Shown in pieces: positions 50,647 through 59,479 of a stretch of 64,000 bases of DNA (the stretch's first letter is position 1; each line of letters begins with the position of its first letter). Origin of the DNA: Pseudomonas sp. ATCC PTA-122608 (GTDB lineage: Bacteria > Pseudomonadota > Gammaproteobacteria > Pseudomonadales > Pseudomonadaceae); assembly GCF_001952855.1 (NCBI RefSeq), contig NZ_LPNO01000052.1, forward strand, positions 96,187-160,186. Direction: 5' to 3'. Under the pieces are notes generated by a model. The model did not search any database, was not told where the DNA came from, and saw nothing but the letters and a program-made list of their open reading frames with translations. The position numbers and the translations under genes were made by a program.

Positions 50647-50722
50647 ATGTCTTTTTCTGGCGCCTATCAGCGTGCCATTCAGATCTGCTATAGAGCCGTC
50701 GGTTAAAACGGCAAGTCAGCTC

Positions 50723-50789
50723 CCGCCAACGGCGGGTTTGCTGGAGATCCCACATCCCTGTGGGTCGGAGCAAAAGCAGGCTTTTGCTC
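50723..50789 (-). terminator. Three consecutive hairpins after ffh
   Basis: Directly after the ffh stop, on its transcript, come GAGCAAAAGC/GCTTTTGCTC (50768-50789, 2-base turn), CCCACA-type CCCAC/GTGGG (about 50751-50765) and CCCGCC-AAC-GGCGGG (50723-50737). None has a long T-run. Together they should block or process read-through from ffh into the rpsP promoter region. Confidence 0.65.
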
Positions 50790-50796
50790 GAATTCT

Positions 50797-52173
50797 TTAC
50801 ATCTTTGGCATGCCGCCGCCGGGCAACATACCGCCCATGCCGCGCATCATCTTGGCCATTCCGCCTTTTGCGGAGAATTTCTTCATCATCTTCTGCATCT
50901 GCTTGTGCTGCTTGATCAAGCGACCGATGTCCTGCACCTGGGTGCCGGAACCCATGGCGATCCGACGTTTGCGCGAACCGCTGATCAGCTCAGGGTCGCG
51001 GCGCTCGGCCGGGGTCATGGAATTGATGATGGCTTCCATCTGCTTGAATTGCTTCTCTGCCGCGCCCTGGGCATTGCCCATTTGCGCCAGGTTCACGCCG
51101 CCGATGTTCGGCAGCTTGTCCATCAGGCCGCCAAGGCCGCCCATGTTCTTCATCTGTTGCAGCTGGTCGCGGAAGTCTTCGAGGTCGAAGCCCTTGCCCT
51201 TCTTCAGCTTTTTAGCCAGCTTGTCGGCTTTGTCCTTGTCGAGGGTCGCTTCCGCTTGCTCGATCAGGCTGAGCACATCGCCCATGCCGAGGATACGCGA
51301 GGCGATCCGCTCAGGGTGGAACGGCTCGAGCGCTTCGCTCTTCTCGCCCATACCGATGAACTTGATCGGCTTGCCGGTAATCGCACGCACCGACAAGGCG
51401 GCACCGCCACGGGCGTCGCCGTCGACCTTGGTCAGGATCACACCGGTCAGCGGCAGCGCGTCACCAAAGGCCTTGGCGGTGTTGGCCGCATCCTGGCCGG
51501 TCATGGCGTCGACCACGAACAGGGTCTCTACCGGGTTGATCGCGGCATGCAGCGCCTTGATCTCGCCCATCATCTCTTCATCGATGTGCAGGCGACCGGC
51601 GGTATCGACGATAACCACGTCGATGAATTTCAGCTTGGCTTCTTTAATAGCAGCCTGGGCAATATCGACCGGCTTCTGGCTCAGGTCGGACGGGAAGAAG
51701 GTCACACCGACTTCGCCCGCGAGCATTTCCAGTTGTTTGATCGCGGCCGGACGGTAAACGTCCGCAGACACCACCATCACCGACTTCTTCTTGCGCTCTT
51801 TAAGGAAGCGCGCCAGTTTGCCGGCCGTGGTGGTTTTACCCGCACCTTGCAGGCCAGCCATCAGCACAACGGCTGGCGGCACGGCGCTGAGGTTCAAATC
51901 TTCGTTGGCCGCGCCCATCAGGCTTTCGAGTTCAGCCTGGACGATCTTCACAAACGCCTGGCCCGGGGTCAGGCTGCGGGACACTTCGGTGCCGACCGCG
52001 CGCTCTTTGACCGAGTTGACGAAGTCCTTCACCACCGGCAAGGCGACATCGGCTTCCAGCAACGCCATGCGCACTTCACGCAGGGTGTCTTTAATATTGT
52101 CCTCGGTCAGCTTGGCCTTGCCGGTGACATGGCGCAGCGTCTGCGAGAGACGGTCAGTCAGATTTTCAAACAT
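50797..52173 (-). CDS. ffh: Signal recognition particle GTPase Ffh
   Basis: Protein part of the bacterial SRP, targeting membrane proteins co-translationally with 4.5S RNA and FtsY. The 458 residues show the N domain, the G domain (P-loop GLQGAGKTTTAGKLA, DTAGRLHIDEEMM, TKVDGDARGGAAL) and the methionine-rich M domain from about 330. The C terminus is MGGMLPGGGMPKM. Divergent from the cytochrome-assembly gene; the 219-base gap carries both promoters. Confidence 0.98.
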   Translation of the reverse strand: MFENLTDRLSQTLRHVTGKAKLTEDNIKDTLREVRMALLEADVALPVVKDFVNSVKERAVGTEVSRSLTPGQAFVKIVQAELESLMGAANEDLNLSAVPPAVVLMAGLQGAGKTTTAGKLARFLKERKKKSVMVVSADVYRPAAIKQLEMLAGEVGVTFFPSDLSQKPVDIAQAAIKEAKLKFIDVVIVDTAGRLHIDEEMMGEIKALHAAINPVETLFVVDAMTGQDAANTAKAFGDALPLTGVILTKVDGDARGGAALSVRAITGKPIKFIGMGEKSEALEPFHPERIASRILGMGDVLSLIEQAEATLDKDKADKLAKKLKKGKGFDLEDFRDQLQQMKNMGGLGGLMDKLPNIGGVNLAQMGNAQGAAEKQFKQMEAIINSMTPAERRDPELISGSRKRRIAMGSGTQVQDIGRLIKQHKQMQKMMKKFSAKGGMAKMMRGMGGMLPGGGMPKM

Positions 52174-52392
52174 GCGCGATCCTTTCAGGCCCTATGTTAG
52201 ACCGAGGTAATGGCGGCCCAGGCTGTGGTAAATCGCTATTAAAAACAGCGCTCGGCGAGCCTGCGGCGTGGGCAGGTCGCGGATTATAGCGAAGACTGTC
52301 GCCATGCACACCCGCTGTCTGGCCTGAGAGTCTTTCGTGTTACGCAGGTGTATGCCAAACTCAGCGCCTTTCGGGCCTGCTTAACAGGATTT

Positions 52393-53205
52393 ATGCTCCC
52401 TTTGTCACCCAGTTTGCTACCCAGCCTCGCCGCCGCCATCTTGTATGCCGCTGCGACCCTCTATCAGGGCACTCGTCTGGCCCAAGGCGCCAAGGCCGAC
52501 AAACGCCTGTTGGTAGGCCTTGGCGTGATCGCCCTGCTGGCCCACGCAGCGAGCCTGTTCACGCATTTGATGACGCCGGTCGGCCTGGGCCTGGATTTTT
52601 TCAGCGCCGCCAGTCTGATTGCCGCCGCGGTGATCGCGCTGACCCTGATGGCCTGCTACCGGATCCCGGTGGAGAACCTGCTGGTGCTGCTGTTCCCGCT
52701 CGGGATGCTGACGGTGCTGCTGGCGCAATTCACTCCGACCGGCACCGTGCAGGTCATTGATGAAGAGCCGGGCATCCTCGCCCACATCCTGCTGTCGATC
52801 CTCGCCTACGGCATGTTCACCATCGCGGTGTTCCAGGCCTTGTTGCTGCTGTTGCAAGACCACCAGCTCAAGCACAAGCACCCGTCCGGGCTGATCAAGA
52901 ACTTCCCGCCGCTGCAAACCATGGAAAGCCTGCTGTTCGGCTTCCTCTGGGCCGGCTGGACGCTGCTGTCGCTGTCGCTGATCTCCGGCTGGCTGTTCGT
53001 CGAGAACCTGTTCGCCCAGCACCTGGTGCACAAGACCCTGCTGGCGTGCCTGGCCTGGGTGGTGTTCAGCGTGCTGCTGTGGGGCCGCAACCGCCTCGGC
53101 TGGCGCGGGCACAAGGCGATCCGCTGGACCCTGGCCGGTTTCTGCCTGCTGATGCTGGCCTATTTCGGCAGCAAGCTGGTTCGCGAATACATCCTGCATA
53201 TCTGA
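52393..53205 (+). CDS. Cytochrome c assembly (CcsA/YpjD/HemX-like) membrane protein
   Basis: A 270-residue inner membrane protein with about eight spanning segments and the CcmC/CcsA-type region LLFGFLWAGWTLLSLSLISGW carrying a Trp-rich stretch, a place where this superfamily handles haem. It starts MLPLSPSLLPSLAAAILYAA at 52393. Relatives named YpjD are usually encoded next to ffh and corB, exactly as here. A role in haem export or cytochrome maturation is assumed from the family but unproven. Its stop is 12 bases before the CorB-type gene. Confidence 0.88.
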   Translation: MLPLSPSLLPSLAAAILYAAATLYQGTRLAQGAKADKRLLVGLGVIALLAHAASLFTHLMTPVGLGLDFFSAASLIAAAVIALTLMACYRIPVENLLVLLFPLGMLTVLLAQFTPTGTVQVIDEEPGILAHILLSILAYGMFTIAVFQALLLLLQDHQLKHKHPSGLIKNFPPLQTMESLLFGFLWAGWTLLSLSLISGWLFVENLFAQHLVHKTLLACLAWVVFSVLLWGRNRLGWRGHKAIRWTLAGFCLLMLAYFGSKLVREYILHI

Positions 53206-53217
53206 CGGGCAGCCGAC

Positions 53218-54435
53218 ATGGACAACTTGCCCTTAGGGCCGATGCTTGCCGTAATAGCCTTGCTGGTTTTATGGTCGGCGCTGTTTACCGCCATCGAAGC
53301 CGCCCGGCAACATTTGCTGGCGCTGCGCCCTGGCACCCGCCAGGGTGACAAAGCCGCCGCCCGCCTGAATTTTCCGCGCAACAGCCTGATCCTCTGCAAC
53401 ACCCTGTGCCGCGCCGTGGTGGTGATTCTCTGCACGCTGCTGGCGATCTACGCCTGGGCAGAAAACGGCCCGTGGCTCGGCTGGGTGATCTCCAGTGCGG
53501 TCCTGCTGGTGTTGGCCGACTATCTGCCGCGCGCCCTGGCCACTCGCCACCCACAAACCATACTTGGCTTCGGTAATACGTTGCTGGGCGTGCCGCTGAA
53601 AATCCTTTCCCCACTGGCTTGGCTGCTCAATGGAATCAGCCTGTTGCTGCTGCGCCCGTTCGCCCGCAAACCGGGCGTGGTCAAGAAAAGCGACGAGCCG
53701 CAGCCGGATCAGGACGACGAGCCGGAAGCCGAAATCCCCAACACCCGCGCACCGGGCATGCCAGGCATCCATGCCCTGGACAACATCACCGTGAACGACA
53801 TCCTGGTGCCCCGCAGCGAAGTGGACGGCATCAACCTGGATGACTCGGTAGAGGAAATCATCGAGCAGCTGCGGGTTTCCACGCGTACCCGGCTGCCGGT
53901 GTTCCACAGCGACATCAACCAGGTCGAAGCGGTGCTCAACACCCGGCAGATCCGCCACCTGCTGCCAGACGCCAGCCTGACCAAGGAAGCGCTGCTGGCC
54001 GCCTGTCACGAGCCCTACTTCGTCCCGGAAAGCACGCCACTGCAACTGCAACTGCTGAACTTCCACAAGCAGCAGCGCCGCCTGGGCATGGTGGTGGATG
54101 AATACGGCGAAGTGCTGGGCATCGTGACCCTGGAAGACATTCTTGAAGAAATCGTCGGTGAGTTCGAAAGCGAGCAGCACCTCGACAACCCGCACATCCA
54201 GCCTCAATTGGATGGCCGCTACGTGATCGACGGCGCCGCCTCGATTCGCGACCTGAACAAAACCCTCGGCTGGCACCTGCCCAGCGACGGCCCCAAGACC
54301 CTCAACGGCCTGGTGACCGAAGCGCTGGAGACCATCCCGGATTGCGCCGTGTGCCTGAAAATCGGCCGCTATCGCCTGGAAATCCTCGAGACCGAAGACA
54401 ACCGCGTGGCCAAGGTACTGATCTGGCACATGTAG
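53218..54435 (+). CDS. CorB/CNNM-type transporter with CBS domains (YfjD-like)
   Basis: A 405-residue membrane protein of the HlyC/CorC (CNNM) family, linked to magnesium or cobalt efflux. The N-terminal DUF21 domain has about three to four spanning segments (LAVIALLVLWSALFTAIEAA, VVVILCTLLAIYAW, WVISSAVLLVLADYLPRALA). It is followed by an acidic linker, a pair of CBS domains (DILVPRSEVDGINLDD; LGMVVDEYGEVLGIVTLEDI) and a C-terminal CorC_HlyC transporter-associated domain (YVIDGAASIRDLNKTLGW). Its stop codon lies inside the left arm of a REPIN at 54431. Confidence 0.9.
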   Translation: MDNLPLGPMLAVIALLVLWSALFTAIEAARQHLLALRPGTRQGDKAAARLNFPRNSLILCNTLCRAVVVILCTLLAIYAWAENGPWLGWVISSAVLLVLADYLPRALATRHPQTILGFGNTLLGVPLKILSPLAWLLNGISLLLLRPFARKPGVVKKSDEPQPDQDDEPEAEIPNTRAPGMPGIHALDNITVNDILVPRSEVDGINLDDSVEEIIEQLRVSTRTRLPVFHSDINQVEAVLNTRQIRHLLPDASLTKEALLAACHEPYFVPESTPLQLQLLNFHKQQRRLGMVVDEYGEVLGIVTLEDILEEIVGEFESEQHLDNPHIQPQLDGRYVIDGAASIRDLNKTLGWHLPSDGPKTLNGLVTEALETIPDCAVCLKIGRYRLEILETEDNRVAKVLIWHM

Positions 54436-54530
54436 GAGCGAGCTTGCTCGCGAAAAACCCGAGAGCGCCGTTGGCTGTCAGGTTCCCCGTGTTATCGTTA
54501 ACGAGCATCGCGAGCAAGCTCGCTCCTACA
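54431..54530. repeat. REPIN (TGTAGGAGCGAGC variant) overlapping a stop codon
   Basis: TGTAGGAGCGAGCTTGCTCG from 54431 is mirrored by CGAGCAAGCTCGCTCCTACA ending at 54530. The TAG at 54433-54435 that ends the CorB-type gene is the second to fourth base of the repeat. Confidence 0.92.
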
Positions 54531-54666
54531 GGGGCCGGCGCCGCGATGTCGTGTCTGACCGGTGCTTGCTCCCATCCCGAGCCGCCCCGCGCACAACCCT
54601 GATCCATGGGTGTTCGACCAATAATAATCCGCGTCCAAACGCGCAATGACCGTCAGGGATACCTCA

Positions 54667-55977
54667 ATGAGCACCACCTATAACGAGACGGCGACCGCCG
54701 CCCCGACCAATTCGACGGCCCGGGTCGCCACCGCGAGCATCATCGGCACCGCCATCGAGTTCTACGACTTCTATATCTACGCAACTGCCGCCGCACTGGT
54801 GATCGGGCCAGTGTTCTTCCCGCAAACCTCCGGCACGGCGCAGATGCTCGCCTCGTTCCTGACCTTCGGTATCGCGTTTATTGCTCGTCCGTTGGGGTCG
54901 GCACTGTTCGGCCACTTTGGTGACCGGATTGGCCGTAAATCGACGCTGGTGGCGTCCTTGCTGCTGATGGGCGTGTGCACCACGCTGATTGGCTTGCTGC
55001 CCGGTTATGACAGCATCGGCGCCTGGGCGCCGATCCTGCTCTGCGTGCTGCGCTTTGGCCAAGGCCTCGGGCTTGGCGGCGAATGGGGTGGCGCGGCGTT
55101 GCTGGCGACCGAGAACGCACCGAAGGGCAAACGCGCCTGGTTCGGCATGTTCCCGCAACTGGGCCCGTCGATTGGCTTTTTGGCAGCCAACGGGCTGTTC
55201 CTGATCCTGGCCATGAACCTGAGCGACGAGCAGTTCCGCAGCTGGGGCTGGCGCATTCCGTTCATCCTCAGCGCAGCGCTGGTGATGGTGGGTCTGTACG
55301 CGCGGCTCAAACTGCACGAAACGCCGGTGTTCGCGAACGCCGTAGCCAAGGAAGCTCCGGTAAAAGTGCCGCTGGTGGAACTGTTCAGCCAGCATTGGCT
55401 GCCGGTGCTGCTGGGCGCGGCGTCGATGGTGGTGTGTTATGCGCTGTTCTATATCACCACCGCGTTTTCCCTGAGCTACGGCGTGTCCACGCTGGGCTAT
55501 AGCCGTGAAACCTTCCTCGGGCTGCTGTGCTTCGCCGTGCTGTTCATGGGTGCGGCGACGCCGTTGGCGGCGTGGGCAAGCGACCGTTACGGGCGTAAGC
55601 CGGTGCTGATTGTGGGTGCGATCCTGACCATCCTCTCCGGCTTCACCATGGAACCGTTGCTGACCCACGGTTCAACCTGGGCAGTGGCATTGTTCCTGGC
55701 GCTGGAGCTGTTCCTGATGGGCGTGACCTTTGCCCCGATGGGCGCAATGTTGCCGGAACTGTTCCCGACCCGCGTGCGTTATACCGGTGCTTCGGCGGCG
55801 TATAACCTGGGTGGAATCGTGGGCGCGTCGGCGGCACCGTTCTTCGCGACCAAGCTGGTGGCGATGGGCGGTTTGAGTTATGTCGGCGGGTATGTGTCGG
55901 CGGCAGCGGTGATCAGCTTGATTGCTGTGCTGTGCCTGAAAGAGACGCGCAATAACGATCTGAACAAGGTCGCCTGA
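54667..55977 (+). CDS. MFS transporter, metabolite:H+ symporter type (ShiA-like)
   Basis: A 436-residue inner membrane transporter with 12 predicted spans, starting MSTTYNETATAAPTNSTARV at 54667 behind AGGGA. The metabolite:H+ symporter signatures are the early IGTAIEFYDFYIYATAAALV, the loop FGHFGDRIGRKSTL, and GLGLGGEWGGAALLATENAP. Relatives take up shikimate, alpha-ketoglutarate, proline/betaine or citrate; the substrate is undetermined. It sits alone between two REP elements. Confidence 0.9.
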   Translation: MSTTYNETATAAPTNSTARVATASIIGTAIEFYDFYIYATAAALVIGPVFFPQTSGTAQMLASFLTFGIAFIARPLGSALFGHFGDRIGRKSTLVASLLLMGVCTTLIGLLPGYDSIGAWAPILLCVLRFGQGLGLGGEWGGAALLATENAPKGKRAWFGMFPQLGPSIGFLAANGLFLILAMNLSDEQFRSWGWRIPFILSAALVMVGLYARLKLHETPVFANAVAKEAPVKVPLVELFSQHWLPVLLGAASMVVCYALFYITTAFSLSYGVSTLGYSRETFLGLLCFAVLFMGAATPLAAWASDRYGRKPVLIVGAILTILSGFTMEPLLTHGSTWAVALFLALELFLMGVTFAPMGAMLPELFPTRVRYTGASAAYNLGGIVGASAAPFFATKLVAMGGLSYVGGYVSAAAVISLIAVLCLKETRNNDLNKVA

Positions 55978-55986
55978 TAAACCGCC

Positions 55987-56059
55987 TTCGGGAGCAAGCC
56001 CCCTCCCACATTTTGATTTGCGAATACATTCAAATGTGGGAGCGGGCTTGCTCGCGAAG
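55987..56059. repeat. REPIN, degenerate on one arm
   Basis: TTCGGGAGCAAGCCCCCTCCCACA on the left (split here: TTCGGGAGCAAGC then CCCCTCCCACA) faces AAATGTGGGAGCGGGCTTGC on the right, ending at 56059. The left arm has lost several bases of the standard core, showing decay. Confidence 0.8.
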
Positions 56060-56071
56060 GGCGCGACTCGG

Positions 56072-57253
56072 TTACAGCTCTACAACAACTGCCTTCGAAG
56101 CACGGGTAGCTTTAGCCCGGGCAGCCTCAATCGACTCATCCCGCGCCAGCGCCACGCCCATGCGGCGCTGACCGTTCACTTCCGGCTTGCCGAACAAACG
56201 CAACGCCGTATCCGGCTCGCTCAACGCAGCACCCAGGTTGGCAAACGCCGTCTGGGTCGACTTGCCTTCCACAAGAATCACCGCCGAAGCCGAAGGCCCG
56301 AACTGACGGATCAACGGGATCGGCAGGCCGAGAATTGCCCGCGCATGCAGGGCAAACTGCGACAAGTCCTGGGAAATCAGCGTCACCAAACCAGTGTCAT
56401 GGGGACGCGGCGATACTTCGCTGAACCACACCTGATCGCCCTTGATGAACAGCTCGACACCAAACAGACCACGACCGCCCAGGGCCTCGGTCACTGCCTT
56501 GGCAACACGCTCGGATTCCGCCAGCGCAATCGGGCTCATGGCCTGTGGCTGCCAGGATTCCTGGTAGTCGCCCTTCTCCTGACGGTGACCGACAGGCGCG
56601 CAGAAGGTGGTGCCGCCGATGTGGCGCACGGTCAGCAGGGTGATTTCGTAGTCGAAGTCGATAAAGCCTTCGATGATCACGCGGCCTTTGCCGGCACGCC
56701 CGCCTTCCTGAGCGTAATCCCAGGCTTTCTGCACGTCATCGGCACTGCGCAACAGGCTCTGGCCCTTGCCCGACGAACTCATCACCGGCTTCACCACACA
56801 CGGGAAGCCCAGGTCGGTGACGGCCTTGCTGTAGTCCTCGAAGGTGTCGGCAAAGTGGTACGGCGAGGTCGGCAGGTCGAGCTCTTCAGCGGCCAGGCGA
56901 CGGATGCCCTCGCGGTTCATGGTCAGCAACGTGGCGCGGGCGGTCGGGATCACGGTGAAGCCTTCGGCTTCCAGCTCAACCAGGGTCGCGGTGGCGATCG
57001 CTTCGATTTCCGGCACGATGAAGTGCGGCTTTTCGGCTTCGATCACGGCACGCAGGGCGGCGCCGTCGAGCATGTTGATCACATGGCTGCGGTGGGCAAC
57101 CTGCATGGCCGGTGCGTTGGCGTAGCGATCCACGGCAATCACTTCAACGCCCAGGCGTTGCAGTTCGATTACCACTTCCTTGCCCAGCTCACCGCAGCCA
57201 CACAGCATTACGCGGGTCGCGGTTGGCGACAATGGAGTTCCGATTCGGGTCAT
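56072..57253 (-). CDS. purT: Formate-dependent phosphoribosylglycinamide formyltransferase
   Basis: Third step of purine synthesis using formate and ATP instead of formyl-tetrahydrofolate. The 393 residues are normal for PurT. An N-terminal preATP-grasp domain (VMLCGCGELGKEVVIELQRL) is followed by ATP-grasp (VVKPVMSSSGKGQSLLRSAD, VIIEGFIDFDYEITLLTVRH, GRGLFGVELFIKGDQVWFSE, SPRPHDTGLVTLISQ) and a small C-terminal domain. GAGG precedes the ATG. Single gene. Confidence 0.97.
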   Translation of the reverse strand: MTRIGTPLSPTATRVMLCGCGELGKEVVIELQRLGVEVIAVDRYANAPAMQVAHRSHVINMLDGAALRAVIEAEKPHFIVPEIEAIATATLVELEAEGFTVIPTARATLLTMNREGIRRLAAEELDLPTSPYHFADTFEDYSKAVTDLGFPCVVKPVMSSSGKGQSLLRSADDVQKAWDYAQEGGRAGKGRVIIEGFIDFDYEITLLTVRHIGGTTFCAPVGHRQEKGDYQESWQPQAMSPIALAESERVAKAVTEALGGRGLFGVELFIKGDQVWFSEVSPRPHDTGLVTLISQDLSQFALHARAILGLPIPLIRQFGPSASAVILVEGKSTQTAFANLGAALSEPDTALRLFGKPEVNGQRRMGVALARDESIEAARAKATRASKAVVVEL

Positions 57254-57322
57254 CTCAGGTCCTCAGGGGAGCGGATCATGTGGAGAAAGGCCGGCATTTT
57301 ACATGAACTGTAAGGATTGGCT

Positions 57323-57790
57323 TCAGTTGGCGACGCGCTGGCGGCGCAAACGCCAGGCCATGGCCAGCCACACCACGGTGACGCCGGCGAACTTCGAGAC
57401 CAGGGCAGTGCCCGCTACGGCAGGCGTGAGCGCGCCGATCAGGCCGAAAAAGATGAAGGTGTCGAGGGGAATACTCAGCGCCGAACTTATCCACAGGCGG
57501 TCGTGGAGCGGGCGCTTGGTGATGCTGAACACCAGCCAGTCGATGCACTCGGACACCGCGAACGCCGTGGCGCTGGCCAGGGCGATGGACGGATCAGAGG
57601 TGATATAGGACAGCACCAGCGCCGCCAGCATGGCGATGATCGCGCCGTGACCGAAGCGGGTTTGCACCATGTCCCGCAGGACAAACACCAAACCGCCCCA
57701 GGCAGACCAGATGACATCCAGGTGCGGGGCGGTGGAAAAGGCGAAATTAATCAGCACGACGCTGCTGATGTAGGCAATCAGGAAGAACAT
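57323..57790 (-). CDS. VUT-family (YhhQ-like) putative queuosine-precursor transporter
   Basis: A 155-residue inner membrane protein starting MFFLIAYISSVVLINFAFST, with about five spanning segments. The typical VUT (vitamin uptake transporter) pattern is WSAWGGLVFVLRDMVQTRFG, followed by ATAFAVSECIDWLVFS and PLDTFIFFGLIG. Relatives such as YhhQ import the queuosine precursors preQ0/preQ1. This protein is shorter than E. coli YhhQ, so the substrate is uncertain. A start at 57916 would extend into a REP element and is rejected. Confidence 0.82.
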   Translation of the reverse strand: MFFLIAYISSVVLINFAFSTAPHLDVIWSAWGGLVFVLRDMVQTRFGHGAIIAMLAALVLSYITSDPSIALASATAFAVSECIDWLVFSITKRPLHDRLWISSALSIPLDTFIFFGLIGALTPAVAGTALVSKFAGVTVVWLAMAWRLRRQRVAN

Positions 57791-57860
57791 GGGGCGAGGG
57801 ACCTGTGAACAATGGGCACAGGGTACTTCACATTTGGAAATATGTCGTCTGGGCGGGCCC

Positions 57861-57946
57861 TTTCGCGAGCAAGCCCGCTCCCACATTTTGAACGCATTCC
57901 TCCAAGATAAACGCAATCAAATGTGGGAGCGGGCTTGCTCGCGAAA
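57861..57946. repeat. REPIN (TGTGGGAGCGGGC family)
   Basis: TTTCGCGAGCAAGCCCGCTC from 57861 is mirrored by GAGCGGGCTTGCTCGCGAAA ending at 57946. It separates the VUT gene from the DUF1289 gene. Confidence 0.92.
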
Positions 57947-57954
57947 GCGGTCTA

Positions 57955-58170
57955 TCAGGCGCCGGACTTCCCCGGAATCATCCACACCAGCCCGCTCGCC
58001 TTCGCCCGCTCATGGCACAACCCCAGCACCACCCGGCGCTCGGTGTTGTCCATACGGCTCCAGCGGGTAATTTCATCCACCGTGCGCTGGCATCCCGTGC
58101 AAATATCATCGTCATCCAGCGCGCAAATGCTCACGCAAGGCGACGCTACCGGCCGTTCAGATACGGTCAT
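57955..58170 (-). CDS. DUF1289 family small cysteine protein
   Basis: A 71-residue protein with the DUF1289 pattern: PCVSICALDDDDICTGCQRT (four conserved cysteines grouped as C-x3-C-x8-C-x2-C), then EITRWSRMDNTERRVVLGLC. The cysteines suggest metal or iron-sulphur binding. Its ATG overlaps the carbonic anhydrase stop (ATGA at 58167-58170), so it is translationally coupled to it. No function is established for the family. Confidence 0.9.
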   Translation of the reverse strand: MTVSERPVASPCVSICALDDDDICTGCQRTVDEITRWSRMDNTERRVVLGLCHERAKASGLVWMIPGKSGA

Positions 58171-58691
58171 TCTTCCTGCTCAACCAGATCACGGGCATAA
58201 CGCTGGGAGTTATGCACATAGTGCGCAGCGCTGGCTTCAAGCATCTTCTTCTGCACGTCGGTCAGCTCCCGTACCACTTTGCCCGGCGAGCCCATTACCA
58301 GCGAACCATCGGGAATTTCCTTGCCCTCACCGATCAGCGAATTGGCGCCGATGATGCAGTGCTTGCCGATCTTCGCGCCGTTAAGAATCACCGCGTTGAT
58401 GCCGATCAGGCTGTAATCGTCCACCGTGCAGCCATGCAACATGGCGTTATGGCCGATGGTCACGCCGGTGCCGAGGGTCAGCGGGTAACCCATGTCGGTG
58501 TGCATCACGCTGCCGTCCTGCACGTTGCTGTTCTTGCCGATCAGGATCAGCTCGTTGTCGCCGCGCAACACCGCGTTGAACCAGACGTTGGCGCCCTCCT
58601 CCAGCTTGACCTTGCCCACCAGCGTGGCATTGGGGGCCACCCAGCTGTTGGGATGGGTTTCGACTCGGGCGTCGCCCAGGCGGTATTTCAT
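58167..58691 (-). CDS. Gamma-class carbonic anhydrase-like protein
   Basis: A 174-residue left-handed beta-helix trimeric protein, built of hexapeptide repeats (VWFNAVLRGDNELILIGKNS, VTIGHNAMLHGCTVDDYSLI, GKHCIIGANSLIGEGKEIPD). The metal-binding histidines are plausibly those in MHTDMGYP, GHNAMLHG. Relatives include YrdA, CaiE and PaaY, so either carbonic anhydrase or thioesterase activity is possible. It is followed, with a 4-base overlap, by the DUF1289 gene. Confidence 0.88.
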   Translation of the reverse strand: MKYRLGDARVETHPNSWVAPNATLVGKVKLEEGANVWFNAVLRGDNELILIGKNSNVQDGSVMHTDMGYPLTLGTGVTIGHNAMLHGCTVDDYSLIGINAVILNGAKIGKHCIIGANSLIGEGKEIPDGSLVMGSPGKVVRELTDVQKKMLEASAAHYVHNSQRYARDLVEQEE

Positions 58692-58730
58692 AGGTGGATC
58701 CTCACGGCAGGAACGATGGCCATCTGGCTC

Positions 58731-59333
58731 TTAGGTATTGATGAAACTTTTCGGCGGCCGATGCAGGCTGATGTCGGCATCGTCATAGAGCAGATTGATC
58801 AGCTCGACAATCATGATCGCCGTCAGGCCCCAGATCTTGTATTCGCCAAACCGATAACTGGGCACATACCAACTGCGGCCCTGGTAATCGATACGGTGGG
58901 TGTGTTCGCGGGGATCCTGGCGAAAAAACTCCAGGGGCACGCTGAAGACAGCGGCGATCTCGGCGTCATTGGCCAGGTATTCAACGTAATCAGGGATAAC
59001 GCCTACATAAGGCGTGACACGAATCCCGTGCAGGGAAATCAGCGGGCTCAGCGGACCAATCACTTCAACCAACCCCGGCGGCAGGCCGATTTCTTCTTCG
59101 GCCTCGCGCAGCGCGGTGAATATCAGGTCGGGATCTTCAGGGTCGCGGCGCCCGCCAGGGAACGCCACTTCACCGCCATGGGTGGATAGCCCGCTGGCGC
59201 GCAAGGTCAGGATCAGCTCGGGTTCGTCACTGCGGGTGATCGGCACCAGTACCGCCGCTTCCGGGAACCGACCGTCGGTCTCCAGCGTGCGTGGCGTATG
59301 ATTGCTTACCCGGCGAAGTAGCTCGTCCAGCAT
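58731..59333 (-). CDS. Nudix hydrolase, CoA pyrophosphatase type (NudL/YeaB-like)
   Basis: A 200-residue Nudix protein. The UPF0035/CoA-pyrophosphatase marker LRASGLSTHGGEVAFPGG precedes the Nudix box GGRRDPEDPDLIFTALREAE with the following EEIGL, containing the metal-binding glutamates. Such enzymes split coenzyme A or its oxidised or acyl forms into phosphopantetheine and 3',5'-ADP. It is divergent from the second Nudix gene at 59480. Confidence 0.9.
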   Translation of the reverse strand: MLDELLRRVSNHTPRTLETDGRFPEAAVLVPITRSDEPELILTLRASGLSTHGGEVAFPGGRRDPEDPDLIFTALREAEEEIGLPPGLVEVIGPLSPLISLHGIRVTPYVGVIPDYVEYLANDAEIAAVFSVPLEFFRQDPREHTHRIDYQGRSWYVPSYRFGEYKIWGLTAIMIVELINLLYDDADISLHRPPKSFINT

Positions 59334-59479
59334 GAGTCATCTCGGTCTGTTGGCTACCTTGCATCATGCACCAAACCTTGCGCACGCCCAACCCCAAAAC
59401 CCTGGCCATGTCGCTAAACGACAACTTGCAGGCCATACCCGGTCACGCCAAGATAGGCGCACTCTCCAGGAACCCCAGC

